DNA of 64,000 nucleotides. Origin: Haloparvum alkalitolerans. Lineage in GTDB: Archaea > Halobacteriota > Halobacteria > Halobacteriales > Haloferacaceae. The stretch spans positions 134,577 to 198,576 of the forward strand of contig NZ_JBNLIA010000011.1 in assembly GCF_050122995.1 (NCBI RefSeq). Reading direction: 5' to 3'. The position numbers and the translations under genes are program-made. The notes beneath the pieces are model-generated. The model did not search any database and was not told where the DNA came from. It saw only the letters and a list, made by a program, of their open reading frames with translations. Of this stretch, positions 34,654-43,124 are shown one piece after another (the first letter of the stretch is position 1; the number at the start of each line of letters is the position of its first letter).

Positions 34654-35447
34654 TGGCGACCGTCTCCGAGGCGGGCGGGTTCGGCGACGACCGCCTCCCG
34701 AGCCTCGACCGCCTGCGCTGGGCGCTCGGGCTCGTGGTGCCCGCGCTGCTGGTCGTCGTCTGGCACGTCCTCGTCGCGACCGGCGTCTTCGCGTCCCACC
34801 AGCTTCCGGCGCCGCTCACCGTGGTTGAGACGCTCTACGGAATGGCGGTCGCCGGCGAACTCGCCGGGCACATCTCCGTCACCGTCCAGCGCGTCTTCTT
34901 CGGCGTCCTCTTCGGCGCCGCGGTCGGCGTCGCGTTCGGGACCCTGACGGGCGTCTCCGACCTCGGGAGCGACCTGCTCGACCCCCTGTTCCAGAGCGGG
35001 AAGAACATCCCCTCGCTGGCGTGGGTCCCCCTATTCCTGCTGTGGTTCGGCATCGGCGAGGTGGCGAAGGTGACGCTGATCGCCGTGGGCGCGTTCTTCC
35101 CGGTCTACCTCAACCTCTCGACGGGGATCCGCGACGTGGACGAGGACTTACTGGAGGTCGTCGAGGTGTACGACCTCGGTCGGATCGAGTCCCTGCGTCG
35201 CGTCGTTCTGCCCGCCGTGCTGCCGAACCTGCTGGTCGGGCTCCGCGGCGGCGTCGGGCTGGCGTGGATGTTCGTCGTCGCGGCCGAGCTGATCGCCGCC
35301 AGCCAGGGGCTCGGCTTCCTGATGAGCGACGGGCGCGTGATGAGCCGCCCGGACATCATCGTCGGCTCCATCCTGCTTTTCGCCTTCTTCGGCAACCTCT
35401 CAGACCTGCTCGTGAAGGGGGTGCACGACCGTGTCGTCGACTGGTGA
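34653..35447 (+). CDS. ABC transporter permease, SsuC/TauC-like
   Basis: A 264-residue permease with about six transmembrane helices. The EAA-type loop that docks on the ATPase reads EVVEVYDLGRIESLRRVVLPAVLPNLL (positions 35154-35234). It shares one base with the stop of the binding-protein gene (TGATG) and itself overlaps the ATPase gene by 17 nt, so the three products are co-translated. Confidence 0.92.
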   Translation: MATVSEAGGFGDDRLPSLDRLRWALGLVVPALLVVVWHVLVATGVFASHQLPAPLTVVETLYGMAVAGELAGHISVTVQRVFFGVLFGAAVGVAFGTLTGVSDLGSDLLDPLFQSGKNIPSLAWVPLFLLWFGIGEVAKVTLIAVGAFFPVYLNLSTGIRDVDEDLLEVVEVYDLGRIESLRRVVLPAVLPNLLVGLRGGVGLAWMFVVAAELIAASQGLGFLMSDGRVMSRPDIIVGSILLFAFFGNLSDLLVKGVHDRVVDW

Positions 35448-36222
35448 CGCCGGCGAGGTCGACGGAGCGACGACCGCGGGGGAGGGCCCCATCCTCGGCG
35501 TCTCCGGGCTCGGAAAGGCGTATGGCGACACGGTGGCGCTCCGCGACGTGGACCTGTCGGTCGCGGACGGGGAGTTCGTCTCCGTCGTCGGGCCCTCGGG
35601 CTGTGGCAAGAGCACCCTGCTGCGCGTGCTCTCCGGCCTCGAGGAGACGTTCGACGGACGCGCGACCGTCGCGGGCGCGGACGTCCGCGAGGAGGGCAGC
35701 GACCGCGTCGGCATGGTCTTTCAGGAGCCGCGGCTGCTCCCGTGGGCGACCGTCCGGGAGAACGTCTCGGTCGGACTCCCGGCTGAGGTCGATCCGGACA
35801 CGGAGGGGGCGCGCGAGCGCGTCGACGGGCTGCTGGATCAGGTCGACCTCGGTGACTTCGCGGATGCCCGCCCCGGCGAGCTCTCCGGCGGGATGGCTCA
35901 GCGCGTCTCGCTCGCGCGCGGGCTCGCCTACGAGCCGGCCGTCCTGCTGCTGGACGAGCCGTTCTCGGCGCTCGACGCGCTGACGAAGCGCGAACAGCAG
36001 GACCACCTGCTCGACGTCTGGGACGACCGCGACGCGACGGTCGTGCTCGTCACCCACGACGTGGCGGAGGCCGCCTACCTCTCGGACCGCGTGGTCGTGC
36101 TCGGCGGCCAGCCCGGCACCGTCGAGCGGGTCGTCGACGTGGACGCGGAGCGCCCGCGCGACCGCACCGACGAGGCCCTGCTCGACGCCCGCGAGACCAT
36201 CACCGACGCGCTCGGGGTCTGA
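35431..36222 (+). CDS. ABC transporter ATP-binding protein, SsuB/TauB-like
   Basis: The 263-residue ATPase starts at a GTG inside the permease gene. It has Walker A GPSGCGKST (near residue 50), a Q-loop VFQEPRLLPW, signature LSGGMAQR, Walker B LLLDEPFSALD and the H-loop VTHDVAEA. The PRLLPW sequence after the Q is typical of the nitrate/sulfonate/taurine group. It powers the importer with the two preceding genes. No desulfonation enzyme is encoded nearby, so the substrate stays open. Confidence 0.92.
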   Translation: MSSTGDAGEVDGATTAGEGPILGVSGLGKAYGDTVALRDVDLSVADGEFVSVVGPSGCGKSTLLRVLSGLEETFDGRATVAGADVREEGSDRVGMVFQEPRLLPWATVRENVSVGLPAEVDPDTEGARERVDGLLDQVDLGDFADARPGELSGGMAQRVSLARGLAYEPAVLLLDEPFSALDALTKREQQDHLLDVWDDRDATVVLVTHDVAEAAYLSDRVVVLGGQPGTVERVVDVDAERPRDRTDEALLDARETITDALGV

Positions 36223-36290
36223 GACGGCAGCTCGCCGCGCCGCGGTCGAAACCTCTTTTCAGTCCGGCGGGCGCGAAGCCGTTGCGTACC

Positions 36291-36296
36291 TTTATT
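36291..36296 (+). promoter_or_regulatory. TATA box for the membrane kinase gene
   Basis: TTTATT in ACCTTTATTGAG is 24-29 nt before the ATG at 36320. Confidence 0.5.
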
Positions 36297-36319
36297 GAGA
36301 AACCTCGGTTGAATGAGGT

Positions 36320-37843
36320 ATGAGCGACCCCACTCCCGACGAGCCGTCACCGGCGCGGCGGGTGCTCGGTCGATACGGCGGCGGGGTCGTCGCGGGACTC
36401 GGGTTCGTCATCACGCGCTTCTTCGTGAGCGAAGCGGTGATCGTCGCCGGCGGTCCCCTGACGGTCGCCGCGACCCTCGTGCCGCTCGTGGTGGGGTTGG
36501 CGCTCACGGTCGCGGGCGTCGCGCTGGCGGTGGGCGCGTTCACGCCCGCGTACGTCGCGGACGTGACCGCGGGCTGTCTGCTCGGCACGGCCGCGATGAT
36601 CGTCGCGCTCGGCGTGACGTTGGCGGCTACGGGCGTCGGCATGGTCTCCGAGACCTTCGAGGTCCAACTCCTCGTCGCGAACGTCCTGCTGGCCGGCGCC
36701 GTCGGCGGGATCGTCAACGGACACCGCAAGGCGTCGCTCCGGGATCGACGCGAGGAGATCATGCGCGGCGCCAACCGCGCCCGGTTCATCAACCGCCTCC
36801 TCCGTCACGAGGTGCTGAACGCGGCGACTATCGTTGACGGGCACGCCGAGTTGCTCCGGGAGGCCGCGGCCGACCGCGACCGCTCGGTCGACGCCATCCG
36901 CCGCGGCGCGGCCCGGATCGAAGAGACCGTCTCCGGGATCGGGTCGATCGCTCGCTCGACCGAGGGCGGCGAGCGTCTCCGGCTCTCGGCGCTTGCCACG
37001 ACGGTCGGGGACCGCGAGGGGGCTGACGTGCGCGTCGCGCTTCCGGCCGACGCCGACGACGCGCTGATCGACGCGGACGAACGGCTCGCCGCGGCGATCG
37101 ACCGGCTGATCGACCACGCGGTCGAGGTCCGAAACGCCGACCGCGTGGACGTCGAGGCGGCCGTCGAGCGTCACGCGGTCGCGATCACCGTCGCGGACGA
37201 CGGGCGGCCCCTCTCCGAGCGCCAGCGGGACGTGCTCGAACGCGGCTCGTTCCCGGAGTACGACGACCCGTCGAGCGGCTTCGACCTGCAGGCGGTGACG
37301 CTGCTCGTCAGCGGCTACAACGGCTCCGTCGCGGTTACGAACGGCGACCTGACCCGCGTCACGCTCCGGCTTCCGCGCGCGGACACGGACGCCGCGGAGG
37401 CGACGGTCGGCGTCGCCTACCCGAACCTCCGCCGCGCGGTGGCCGCGGGACTCGGTGCCGGCGTCGTGATGGGTGGCGTCTACTGGCTCGCCAGCGGCGT
37501 GCTGCCGGTCATCGGAGCGCTGTACAGCGTCGAGAGCGCGGCGGTCGGCTGGATCACGCACCTGTTCCACAGCGTCGTGTTCGCGCTGACGTTCGTCGCC
37601 GGGGCCTCGACGTGGCGGCTCCGCGACCGCGTCGGCGGACCGTTGCGGGCCGGCGCCGCCGGCGTGACGTGGGGGATCCTGCTCTGGCTCGTCGCGGCCG
37701 GCGTGGTGATGCCGCTGTGGCTCCGCGCCGTGGGGATACCGTCGCCGCTGCCGAACCTCCCCGCTGTCGGGCTCGTCGCGCACGTGCTGTGGGGGGCCGC
37801 GGTCGCGGCGGGGTACACGACGCTGGGCGGCCGCTTCGAGTGA
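36320..37843 (+). CDS. membrane sensor histidine kinase with degenerate ATPase core between two membrane domains
   Basis: The 507-residue protein has four N-terminal hydrophobic helices (about 20-135), then a DHp-like helix with H-box LLRHEVLNAATIVDGHAELL (positions 36797-36856; His163). The HATPase region follows. The N-box is LIDHAVEV, with His in place of Asn. The G1 box VADDGRPLS keeps DxG. The GLGL lid is replaced by SSGFDLQAV. After about residue 350 there is a second set of about four membrane helices (VGAGVVMGGVYWLASGVLP-like to the C-terminus). Catalytic competence is doubtful; signal and partner are unknown. Confidence 0.8.
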   Translation: MSDPTPDEPSPARRVLGRYGGGVVAGLGFVITRFFVSEAVIVAGGPLTVAATLVPLVVGLALTVAGVALAVGAFTPAYVADVTAGCLLGTAAMIVALGVTLAATGVGMVSETFEVQLLVANVLLAGAVGGIVNGHRKASLRDRREEIMRGANRARFINRLLRHEVLNAATIVDGHAELLREAAADRDRSVDAIRRGAARIEETVSGIGSIARSTEGGERLRLSALATTVGDREGADVRVALPADADDALIDADERLAAAIDRLIDHAVEVRNADRVDVEAAVERHAVAITVADDGRPLSERQRDVLERGSFPEYDDPSSGFDLQAVTLLVSGYNGSVAVTNGDLTRVTLRLPRADTDAAEATVGVAYPNLRRAVAAGLGAGVVMGGVYWLASGVLPVIGALYSVESAAVGWITHLFHSVVFALTFVAGASTWRLRDRVGGPLRAGAAGVTWGILLWLVAAGVVMPLWLRAVGIPSPLPNLPAVGLVAHVLWGAAVAAGYTTLGGRFE

Positions 37844-37862
37844 ACGCCGCCGCCGGGACCGA

Positions 37863-38843
37863 CTACCCCTCCCACTCCTCGTAGGAGCGATACACGCCCT
37901 TCGAGAGGTAGCGCTCGGAGGAGTCCGGGAAGACGGTGACGACGGAGTCGTGCGGGAGGTCGAGTTCGCCGTCGGCCGCGCGTTCGGCGATCTCCAGCGC
38001 CGCCAGCGAGTTCGCGGCCGAGGAGGAGGCGACGAGGTGGCCCTCCTCGGCGGCGAGGCGGCCCATCTCCTCGTGGGTGTCGCGGTCGGGGATCGGGAGG
38101 ATCTCGTCGACTTTCTCGGGGTCGAACAGGACGTTGGTGGAGATGTCGTGGGTGCCGATCCCCTCGGTCTTGTACTCCTCGTGCTCGACGTCCTCGTCGA
38201 AGAACTCGCGGTAGGCGGAGCCCTCCGGTTCGACGGCACCGACGAAGGTGTCCGGTTCGCGCTCGCGGAAGTAGTCCGCCATCCCCATCAGCGTGCCCCC
38301 GGTGCCGCAGCCGGCGACGACCGCGCCGACCTCGCCGTCGAGCGCGTCGTCGATCTCGGGCGCGGTCGTCTCGTAGTGCGCCTCCGCGTTGAGGGGGTTC
38401 GAGAACTGCTGCGGAACCGCCGCGTTGTCCAGCTCGCTCGCCAGTTCGTGGGCGCGCTCGATGGCGTAGCCCATCCCCTCGTCGGTGGGCGTGTTGATCA
38501 CCTCGGCGCCGAGCGCGCGCATGAGCTGCTGTTTCTCGACCGAGAACCGCTCCGGGACGACGAAGACGGCCTCGAGGTCCAGCCGGCCGGCCGCGACCGC
38601 GATGCCGATGCCGGTGTTGCCCGCGGTCGGCTCGATGATCGTGCCCCCGGGCTCGACGTCGCCCCGTTCCAGCATGCGCTCGAGCATGTGCTTCCCGATG
38701 CGGTCCTTGATGCTCGCGCCCGGGTTGAACGACTCCAGCTTGGCGTACACCGGCACCGCGTCGGGCGAGGCCTGCACGCGGACGAGCGGCGTCTCCCCGA
38801 CCGTCTCCAGCACGGAGGGAAGCGGCTCCCGATGGGTGGTCAT
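37863..38843 (-). CDS. cysK: PLP-dependent cysteine synthase family protein
   Basis: The 326-residue fold-type II PLP enzyme makes cysteine from O-acetylserine (or O-phosphoserine) and sulfide. The PLP lysine is in NPGASIKDRIG (near residue 46), the substrate loop is PTAGNTGIGIAVAAG, and the phosphate-binding glycine loop is AGCGTGGTLMG. The C-terminal SSSAANSLAALEIA is also typical. The ATG at 38843 (MTTHREPLPS) gives the normal length. A sulfonate-type importer lies 1.6 kb away on the other strand, a loose sulfur-related context. Confidence 0.92.
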   Translation of the reverse strand: MTTHREPLPSVLETVGETPLVRVQASPDAVPVYAKLESFNPGASIKDRIGKHMLERMLERGDVEPGGTIIEPTAGNTGIGIAVAAGRLDLEAVFVVPERFSVEKQQLMRALGAEVINTPTDEGMGYAIERAHELASELDNAAVPQQFSNPLNAEAHYETTAPEIDDALDGEVGAVVAGCGTGGTLMGMADYFREREPDTFVGAVEPEGSAYREFFDEDVEHEEYKTEGIGTHDISTNVLFDPEKVDEILPIPDRDTHEEMGRLAAEEGHLVASSSAANSLAALEIAERAADGELDLPHDSVVTVFPDSSERYLSKGVYRSYEEWEG

Positions 38844-38937
38844 AAGGTGGCAAAAGTTGTCCCGGCTTGTGTAGGTTTCCATCCCCCCGCAGCGGGTGGG
38901 TTATCTCGGACGGTGGCCGCCGCGGGGGAGGAGGCCG

Positions 38938-39264
38938 CTACCACTCCGCGTACAGCGAGTAGAGGATTACGCCGAAGCCGGCCGTCGAGAGCGCGGACTC
39001 GATGATCAGGACCGCGTCCGTGTCGAAGCCGAACGCCTGCTGGGCCGCGCCCGCGAGCAGGGCGCCGAGCGTCACCAGCCCGAACCCCACGGCCAGCGCG
39101 CCGATGGGCCGCGCACCGGTCCGCCGGTACGCGCTCGCCGCGAAGTAGGTGATCAGCCCGCCGAGCACCAGCGTCGCCGTCTTCAGCGCGACCACGAGGG
39201 AGGGAGCGAGCGCGCCCTGTAGCGGGAGGAATGCCGCCGCTGAGGCCGCGAGCAGCGCGCTCAC
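38938..39264 (-). CDS. DUF7521-type small membrane protein
   Basis: A 108-residue protein with three to four hydrophobic helices (LVVALKTATLVLGGLITYFAASAYRR, positions 39118-39195; then IGALAVGFGLVTLGALLAG). The GTG at 39264 overlaps the stop of the wHTH gene as GTGA, the usual coupling of this gene pair in haloarchaea. It probably works with that regulator as a membrane-bound modulator, which is inferred. Confidence 0.75.
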   Translation of the reverse strand: MSALLAASAAAFLPLQGALAPSLVVALKTATLVLGGLITYFAASAYRRTGARPIGALAVGFGLVTLGALLAGAAQQAFGFDTDAVLIIESALSTAGFGVILYSLYAEW

Positions 39265-39635
39265 GTCTCCCTCCGCAGCTCCGACCACATGCCGAGCAGC
39301 TGTCGTTCGGGCTCCGCGAGGTCCCGCTCGACGCTCACCGCGAACTCCCGTCGCTCGTCAAGCCCGACCACGAGGCGGTCGAAGGCGGTGACGTATCTGG
39401 ACCGGTGGTGGCCGCCGGGATGAAGCTCCGTCTGCTCGGCGACGAGGTCGGCCTCGGTCAGCCGGTCGAGCTTCTTGTACGTCGTCGACAGCGGGACGGA
39501 CGCGGCGTCCGCGACCTCGCTGGCGGTCATCGGCTCGTCGAGCGATCCGACGATGTCGCGGCAGGCGGGATCGTCCAGCGCCGCGAACACCGCCTCGGAG
39601 GGCGGGTCGTCGGACCGCGATGCGGGCTGCTTCAT
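39261..39635 (-). CDS. winged helix-turn-helix transcriptional regulator (ArsR-like)
   Basis: The 124-residue protein has a typical wHTH: FAALDDPACRDIVGSLDEPMTASEVADAASVPLSTTYKKLDRLTEADLVAEQ (positions 39432-39587). The recognition helix is SVPLSTTYKKLDRL. The C-terminal part could be an effector or dimer region. It is translationally coupled to the membrane protein downstream and divergent from doxX. The ATG at 39635 was chosen; one at 39656 is possible. Confidence 0.85.
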   Translation of the reverse strand: MKQPASRSDDPPSEAVFAALDDPACRDIVGSLDEPMTASEVADAASVPLSTTYKKLDRLTEADLVAEQTELHPGGHHRSRYVTAFDRLVVGLDERREFAVSVERDLAEPERQLLGMWSELRRET

Positions 39636-39728
39636 GGCGACGGCTGCGCCCGGCATCGTAATCAAAGGGTCGGCGTCGGCAGCGCACGCGGTCCGCGAAC
39701 GCGGGTCGTACACGCCGCGTCGCACGTT

Positions 39729-39760
39729 CTCCGATCCGGAGAACCGCTGTCGGTATATAT
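39729..39760 (+). promoter_or_regulatory. doxX promoter: dyad followed by TATA box
   Basis: CTCCG-ATC-CGGAG (39729-39741) is a perfect dyad 12 nt before TATATAT (39754-39760). The ATG follows at 39797, giving a leader of about 10-15 nt. The dyad sits where an activator would act; the divergent wHTH protein is the obvious candidate. Confidence 0.5.
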
Positions 39761-39796
39761 GCTGCAGTCGCGCGTCCGTTCAACCGGAGAAACACA

Positions 39797-40369
39797 ATGG
39801 CAACCAAGACACCCCTCACCGGCGTCAACACCTTCGAGAGCACCCTCGGCGGGCTCACCGTCCGCGGCCGCGCCCACTCGCTGTCGGCGTGGTTCGTGCT
39901 CGCGCTCCGGCTCATGATGGGCTTCGCGTTCCTCAACGCGGGCCTGAGCAAGCTACTCGGCCCCGAGCCCTTCAGCGCATACGGCTACCTCGCGTTCGCG
40001 GTGCCCGAGAACGGCGGCCCCGCGGTCGGCGCGTTCCTCTGGATGGCCAACAGCGCGGCGTTCATGGCGTTCGTCGACGTGGCCGTGCCGTTCGGCCAGA
40101 TCGCCATCGGGCTGGGCCTCATCGTCGGCGCGTTCGTCCGCCTCGCGGCGTTCTTCGGCGCGAGCATGATGGGCATGTTCTACCTCGCGAACTGGGACGT
40201 CGCCCACGGACTGATTAACGGCGACTTCGCGTACCTGCTCGTCTTCCTCGCGGTCGCGGCCTTCGGCGCGGGCCGCATCCTCGGGCTGGACCGGTATATC
40301 GAGAACTACGAGGTCGACGGCGAACCGCTCGTGGAGAAGTACCCCCTGCTCGACTACGTCCTCGGGTAA
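39797..40369 (+). CDS. DoxX family membrane protein
   Basis: A 190-residue protein with four membrane helices and DoxX hallmarks: a first helix WFVLALRLMMGFAFLNAGLSKLLGPE (positions 39890-39967), then VPFGQIAIGLGLIVGAFVRLAAFFG. DoxX proteins are linked to thiosulfate:quinone reduction in some archaea and to redox stress elsewhere; here no partner subunit is adjacent. It has a clear TATA box. Confidence 0.88.
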   Translation: MATKTPLTGVNTFESTLGGLTVRGRAHSLSAWFVLALRLMMGFAFLNAGLSKLLGPEPFSAYGYLAFAVPENGGPAVGAFLWMANSAAFMAFVDVAVPFGQIAIGLGLIVGAFVRLAAFFGASMMGMFYLANWDVAHGLINGDFAYLLVFLAVAAFGAGRILGLDRYIENYEVDGEPLVEKYPLLDYVLG

Positions 40370-40687
40370 ACTACCCCACCCTACTCCCTCGGCGCTACGC
40401 TTCGGTCGCTCCTTGAGGCCGGAGGCTCCACCTCGAAAACGCTGAACGCGGCCGAGACGCGCCCTATTTGTCTCCGTCCAACGCTTCGTCGCCCGACTCG
40501 CCGCCGTCGACTCGACCCAGCAGACGGGGCAGGAACTGCGAACCCTTCCCGCTCTTTTGCCCGTGTTCTTTCGCCCTCTCGCGTGCCTCTCTGCTCACGG
40601 AAGCGTATTCCCGTCCGACCGTGAAAACGCGAGCGGCCGAGGCGGAGCCGCTTCGAGACGGGTCGACGAACGAGAACGTGGAGGCGA
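40370..40687. other. 317-nt spacer between doxX and the PAS kinase
   Basis: The spacer holds an imperfect palindromic run after doxX and a possible 44-codon gene on the minus strand (separate entry). Nothing else is supported. Confidence 0.5.
40464..40598 (-). CDS. possible small protein of 44 residues
   Basis: From a GTG at 40598 to TAG at 40464-40466, the frame reads VSREARERAKEHGQKSGKGS and ends LLGRVDGGESGDEALDGDK. The frame stays open upstream to 40707 (segment FTVGREYASVSREAR) but has no ATG, GTG or TTG before 40598. It could therefore be a short gene or the tail of a broken one. The charged helical start and acidic end look protein-like. It lies downstream of the PAS kinase on the same strand. 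Confidence 0.3.
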   Translation of the reverse strand: MSREARERAKEHGQKSGKGSQFLPRLLGRVDGGESGDEALDGDK

Positions 40688-41725
40688 TCAGTTCCGGGCG
40701 TGACCGTCATCGGCCACGCTCACGTCCCCCACCTCGATCCGCGCGCCGCCCGCCTCGCTCTCGGTCGCGCGGACGGACCAGCCGTGGGCCTCCGCGACCG
40801 CGGCGACGATGGCGAGGCCGAGGCCCGTTCCCTCGTGGGTCGTGGAGACGCCGGTCTCGAAGATCTCCTCGCGCACCGCCGGGGGAATCCCGGGCCCGTC
40901 GTCGGCGACGTAGAAGCCGTCCGCGGTCGCGCCCACGGTGACCGCCACCCCGTCGCCGCCGTGCTCGACCGCGTTGCGGAACAGGTTCTCGAACAGGTGC
41001 GCAAGCGGGCCGGGGTCCGCGTCGAAGACGAGGTCGTCGACGACCGACAGCGTGGCGCGAGCGGTCGGCACCTGCGCCCACGCGTCCCGCGCCTCCGTGG
41101 CGAGGTCGACCGGCTCGACCGACACCGCGTCGTCGTGGCGCGCGAGCACGAGCGCGTCCTCGATCAGCTCCTCCATGCGGGACAGCGAGTTGGACACGCG
41201 GTCGAGTCGGTCATCGTCCGGGTGCTCCGCGACGACCATCTCCGTGTAGCCGAGCGCCACCGCGAGGGGGTTGCGCAGGTCGTGCGCCAGCAGCCCGGAG
41301 AGGGCCTCCAGCCGGTCGGCGCGCGCCTCGGCGGCCCGTTCGGCGAGCACCCGATCGGTGATGTTCAGGTGGAAGACGAACACCCACGTCCCGCCGTCGT
41401 GCTCGAAGCGAGCCGCGCGCATCAGGAACCACCGCTGCTCGTCCGGCGAGTGACAGGGGTACTCGAAGGCGAACGTCTCCTCCTCACCCGCGAGGATCGA
41501 CCGCAACCCGGCCGCGGCCGCCTCGGCGTCGGGATCGTCGGCCGCGTCACAGACCCCGAGATAGTTCACGCCGACGGTATCCGGCTTCCACGCGATGTCG
41601 TTCTCCTCGCCGAACTCCTGCCACCGTCGGTTCGTGTAGCGGATGACCCCCTCGCCGTCGAGGATCGCGGCCTGGATCGGGAGCGCGTCCAGCCCCGCCG
41701 CGACGAGCGGGTCGGTGTCCTCCAT
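40688..41725 (-). CDS. PAS-domain sensor histidine kinase, soluble
   Basis: The 345-residue cytoplasmic kinase has one PAS domain (residues 8-125: LPIQAAILDGEGVIRYTNRRWQEF at positions 41624-41695; PCHSPDEQRWFLMRAARFE). The H-box is LSGLLAHDLRNPLAVALGYTEMV (positions 41230-41298; His in HDLRNP). The ATPase domain is complete: N-box LFENLFRNAVEHGG, G1 VADDGPGIP and G2 GTGLGLAIV. No membrane segment is seen, so it probably senses a cytoplasmic cue. No response regulator is adjacent, as is usual in haloarchaea. Confidence 0.92.
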   Translation of the reverse strand: MEDTDPLVAAGLDALPIQAAILDGEGVIRYTNRRWQEFGEENDIAWKPDTVGVNYLGVCDAADDPDAEAAAAGLRSILAGEEETFAFEYPCHSPDEQRWFLMRAARFEHDGGTWVFVFHLNITDRVLAERAAEARADRLEALSGLLAHDLRNPLAVALGYTEMVVAEHPDDDRLDRVSNSLSRMEELIEDALVLARHDDAVSVEPVDLATEARDAWAQVPTARATLSVVDDLVFDADPGPLAHLFENLFRNAVEHGGDGVAVTVGATADGFYVADDGPGIPPAVREEIFETGVSTTHEGTGLGLAIVAAVAEAHGWSVRATESEAGGARIEVGDVSVADDGHARN

Positions 41726-41763
41726 GACGCCCCCGTGTCGCGTCGGCATGTTAAAAGTGCGTC

Positions 41764-42081
41764 TCAGACGTCTGCACCGTCGTCCGTGGCGTCGTCCGCG
41801 GCATCCGCGGTCTCGGCGCCCTCGTCGTCCGCCTCGGCCTCGTTGATGTGCGCCTCCGTGCTGACCGCGTCGAGGTCGACGCCGACCTCGGTCGCGACGG
41901 CGTCGAGCACCGCGCGCTGCTCGGCCATCTCGTTCTCGAGGTGTTCGACGCGGGTCGCGGTGCCGTTCACCGTGTCCTGCGTCTCCTCGACCTCCTCACG
42001 GAGCTCCGTGATCTTCTGGTAGGTCTGTTCGGCCTTCTCCGCGAGCGTCTGGATCTTCTTGGCTGTGCCGCCGAGTCCCAT
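41764..42081 (-). CDS. DUF5798 family coiled-coil protein
   Basis: A 105-residue protein starting MGLGGTAKKIQTLAEKAEQTYQKI. It has a coiled coil to about residue 55, then HINEAEADDE and an acidic tail. It matches the DUF5798 family of haloarchaea, whose function is unknown. The ATG at 42081 is the family start. Confidence 0.82.
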   Translation of the reverse strand: MGLGGTAKKIQTLAEKAEQTYQKITELREEVEETQDTVNGTATRVEHLENEMAEQRAVLDAVATEVGVDLDAVSTEAHINEAEADDEGAETADAADDATDDGADV

Positions 42082-42226
42082 ACCCCCCGTTTCGGCCGAG
42101 ACCTTGTGTGCGTTTCCGTTCCGGCCACGGGCGGTCGGCGCCATCGTCTCACGGCCGAATTCCTGCGTGGACCGCTCGACCGCCGGTGCCGGTGTGCTTT
42201 TGCGCGCCGCCGCCCCACACACGGTC

Positions 42227-43057
42227 ATGAGCGTCGACCGGGTCCTGCTGACGAACGACGACGGCATCGACACGGTCGGATTCCGCGCGCTGTACGACGC
42301 GCTCGCGGACGCCTACGACGTGGTCGCGGTCGCGCCCGCGGAGGACCAGAGCTCCGTCGGCCGGTCGCTCTCCGGCGACGTGACCGTCCACGACCACGAG
42401 TTGGGGTTCGCGGTCGAGGGAACGCCCGCCGACTGCGTGGTCGCCGGGCTTGGCGAACTCGTCGCGGACGCCGACGTCGTCGTCTCCGGGTGCAACAAGG
42501 GCGCGAACCTGGGCGCGTACGTCCTCGGGCGCTCGGGCACCGTCTCGGCCGCGGTCGAGGGGACGTTCTTCGACGTGCCCGCGGTCGCCGCCTCGGTGTA
42601 CGTCCCCGGCGGCGACGACTGGTGGAAGCGCGACCTCTCGCCCGCGAACTACCGGAACGCCACCGCCGCGACGCGCTACCTCGTCGACCACGCGGTCGAC
42701 GCCGGCGTCTTCGAGCACGCGGACTACCTCAACGTCAACGCGCCGCTGTTCGAGGATTCCGAGGGGTTCGACGCGCCCGCGGAGGCGGTCGCGCCCATCG
42801 AGGTGACCGAGCCCTCCACCCTCTACGAGATGGACGCCGAGCGCGGCGAGAACGGCGACGTGGTCCTCCACGACCGCATCTGGGACCACATGCGCGCCGG
42901 CGACATCCCGGATCCGGAGGGCACCGACCGACGGGCCGTCGTGGAGGGTCGGGTTTCCGTGTCCCCGTTGACCGCGCCGCACACCGCCTCCCACCACGAG
43001 GCGCTCGACGGACTGGCGCAGACGTACGACGGCACGCGCGTGCTCACGGGCGATTGA
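42227..43057 (+). CDS. surE: 5'/3'-nucleotidase SurE
   Basis: The 276-residue phosphatase dephosphorylates nucleoside monophosphates. Metal-site motifs are LLTNDDGI (residues 7-14), APAEDQSSVGRSLS and VSGCNKGANLG, where family members usually have SGIN-x-G-xN, so a Cys replaces Ile. FFDVPAVAASVY and LNVNAPL are also typical. The insert around YVPGGDDWWKRDLSPANYRNA is of moderate length. Short degenerate repeats of TGATGGACG follow the stop. Confidence 0.92.
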   Translation: MSVDRVLLTNDDGIDTVGFRALYDALADAYDVVAVAPAEDQSSVGRSLSGDVTVHDHELGFAVEGTPADCVVAGLGELVADADVVVSGCNKGANLGAYVLGRSGTVSAAVEGTFFDVPAVAASVYVPGGDDWWKRDLSPANYRNATAATRYLVDHAVDAGVFEHADYLNVNAPLFEDSEGFDAPAEAVAPIEVTEPSTLYEMDAERGENGDVVLHDRIWDHMRAGDIPDPEGTDRRAVVEGRVSVSPLTAPHTASHHEALDGLAQTYDGTRVLTGD

Positions 43058-43094
43058 TGGACGACTGATGGACGGTTGATAGACAGCTGATGAA
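43055..43094. repeat. short degenerate repeat after surE
   Basis: TGATGGACGAC, TGATGGACGGT, TGATAGACAGC and TGATGAACGGC follow one another with a period of 11 nt, starting at the surE stop codon. Each unit contains a stop in the gene frame or a neighbouring one. Confidence 0.7.
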
Positions 43095-43124
43095 CGGCAG
43101 ATCCGGGCGCGAGAGCCGGGCGAT

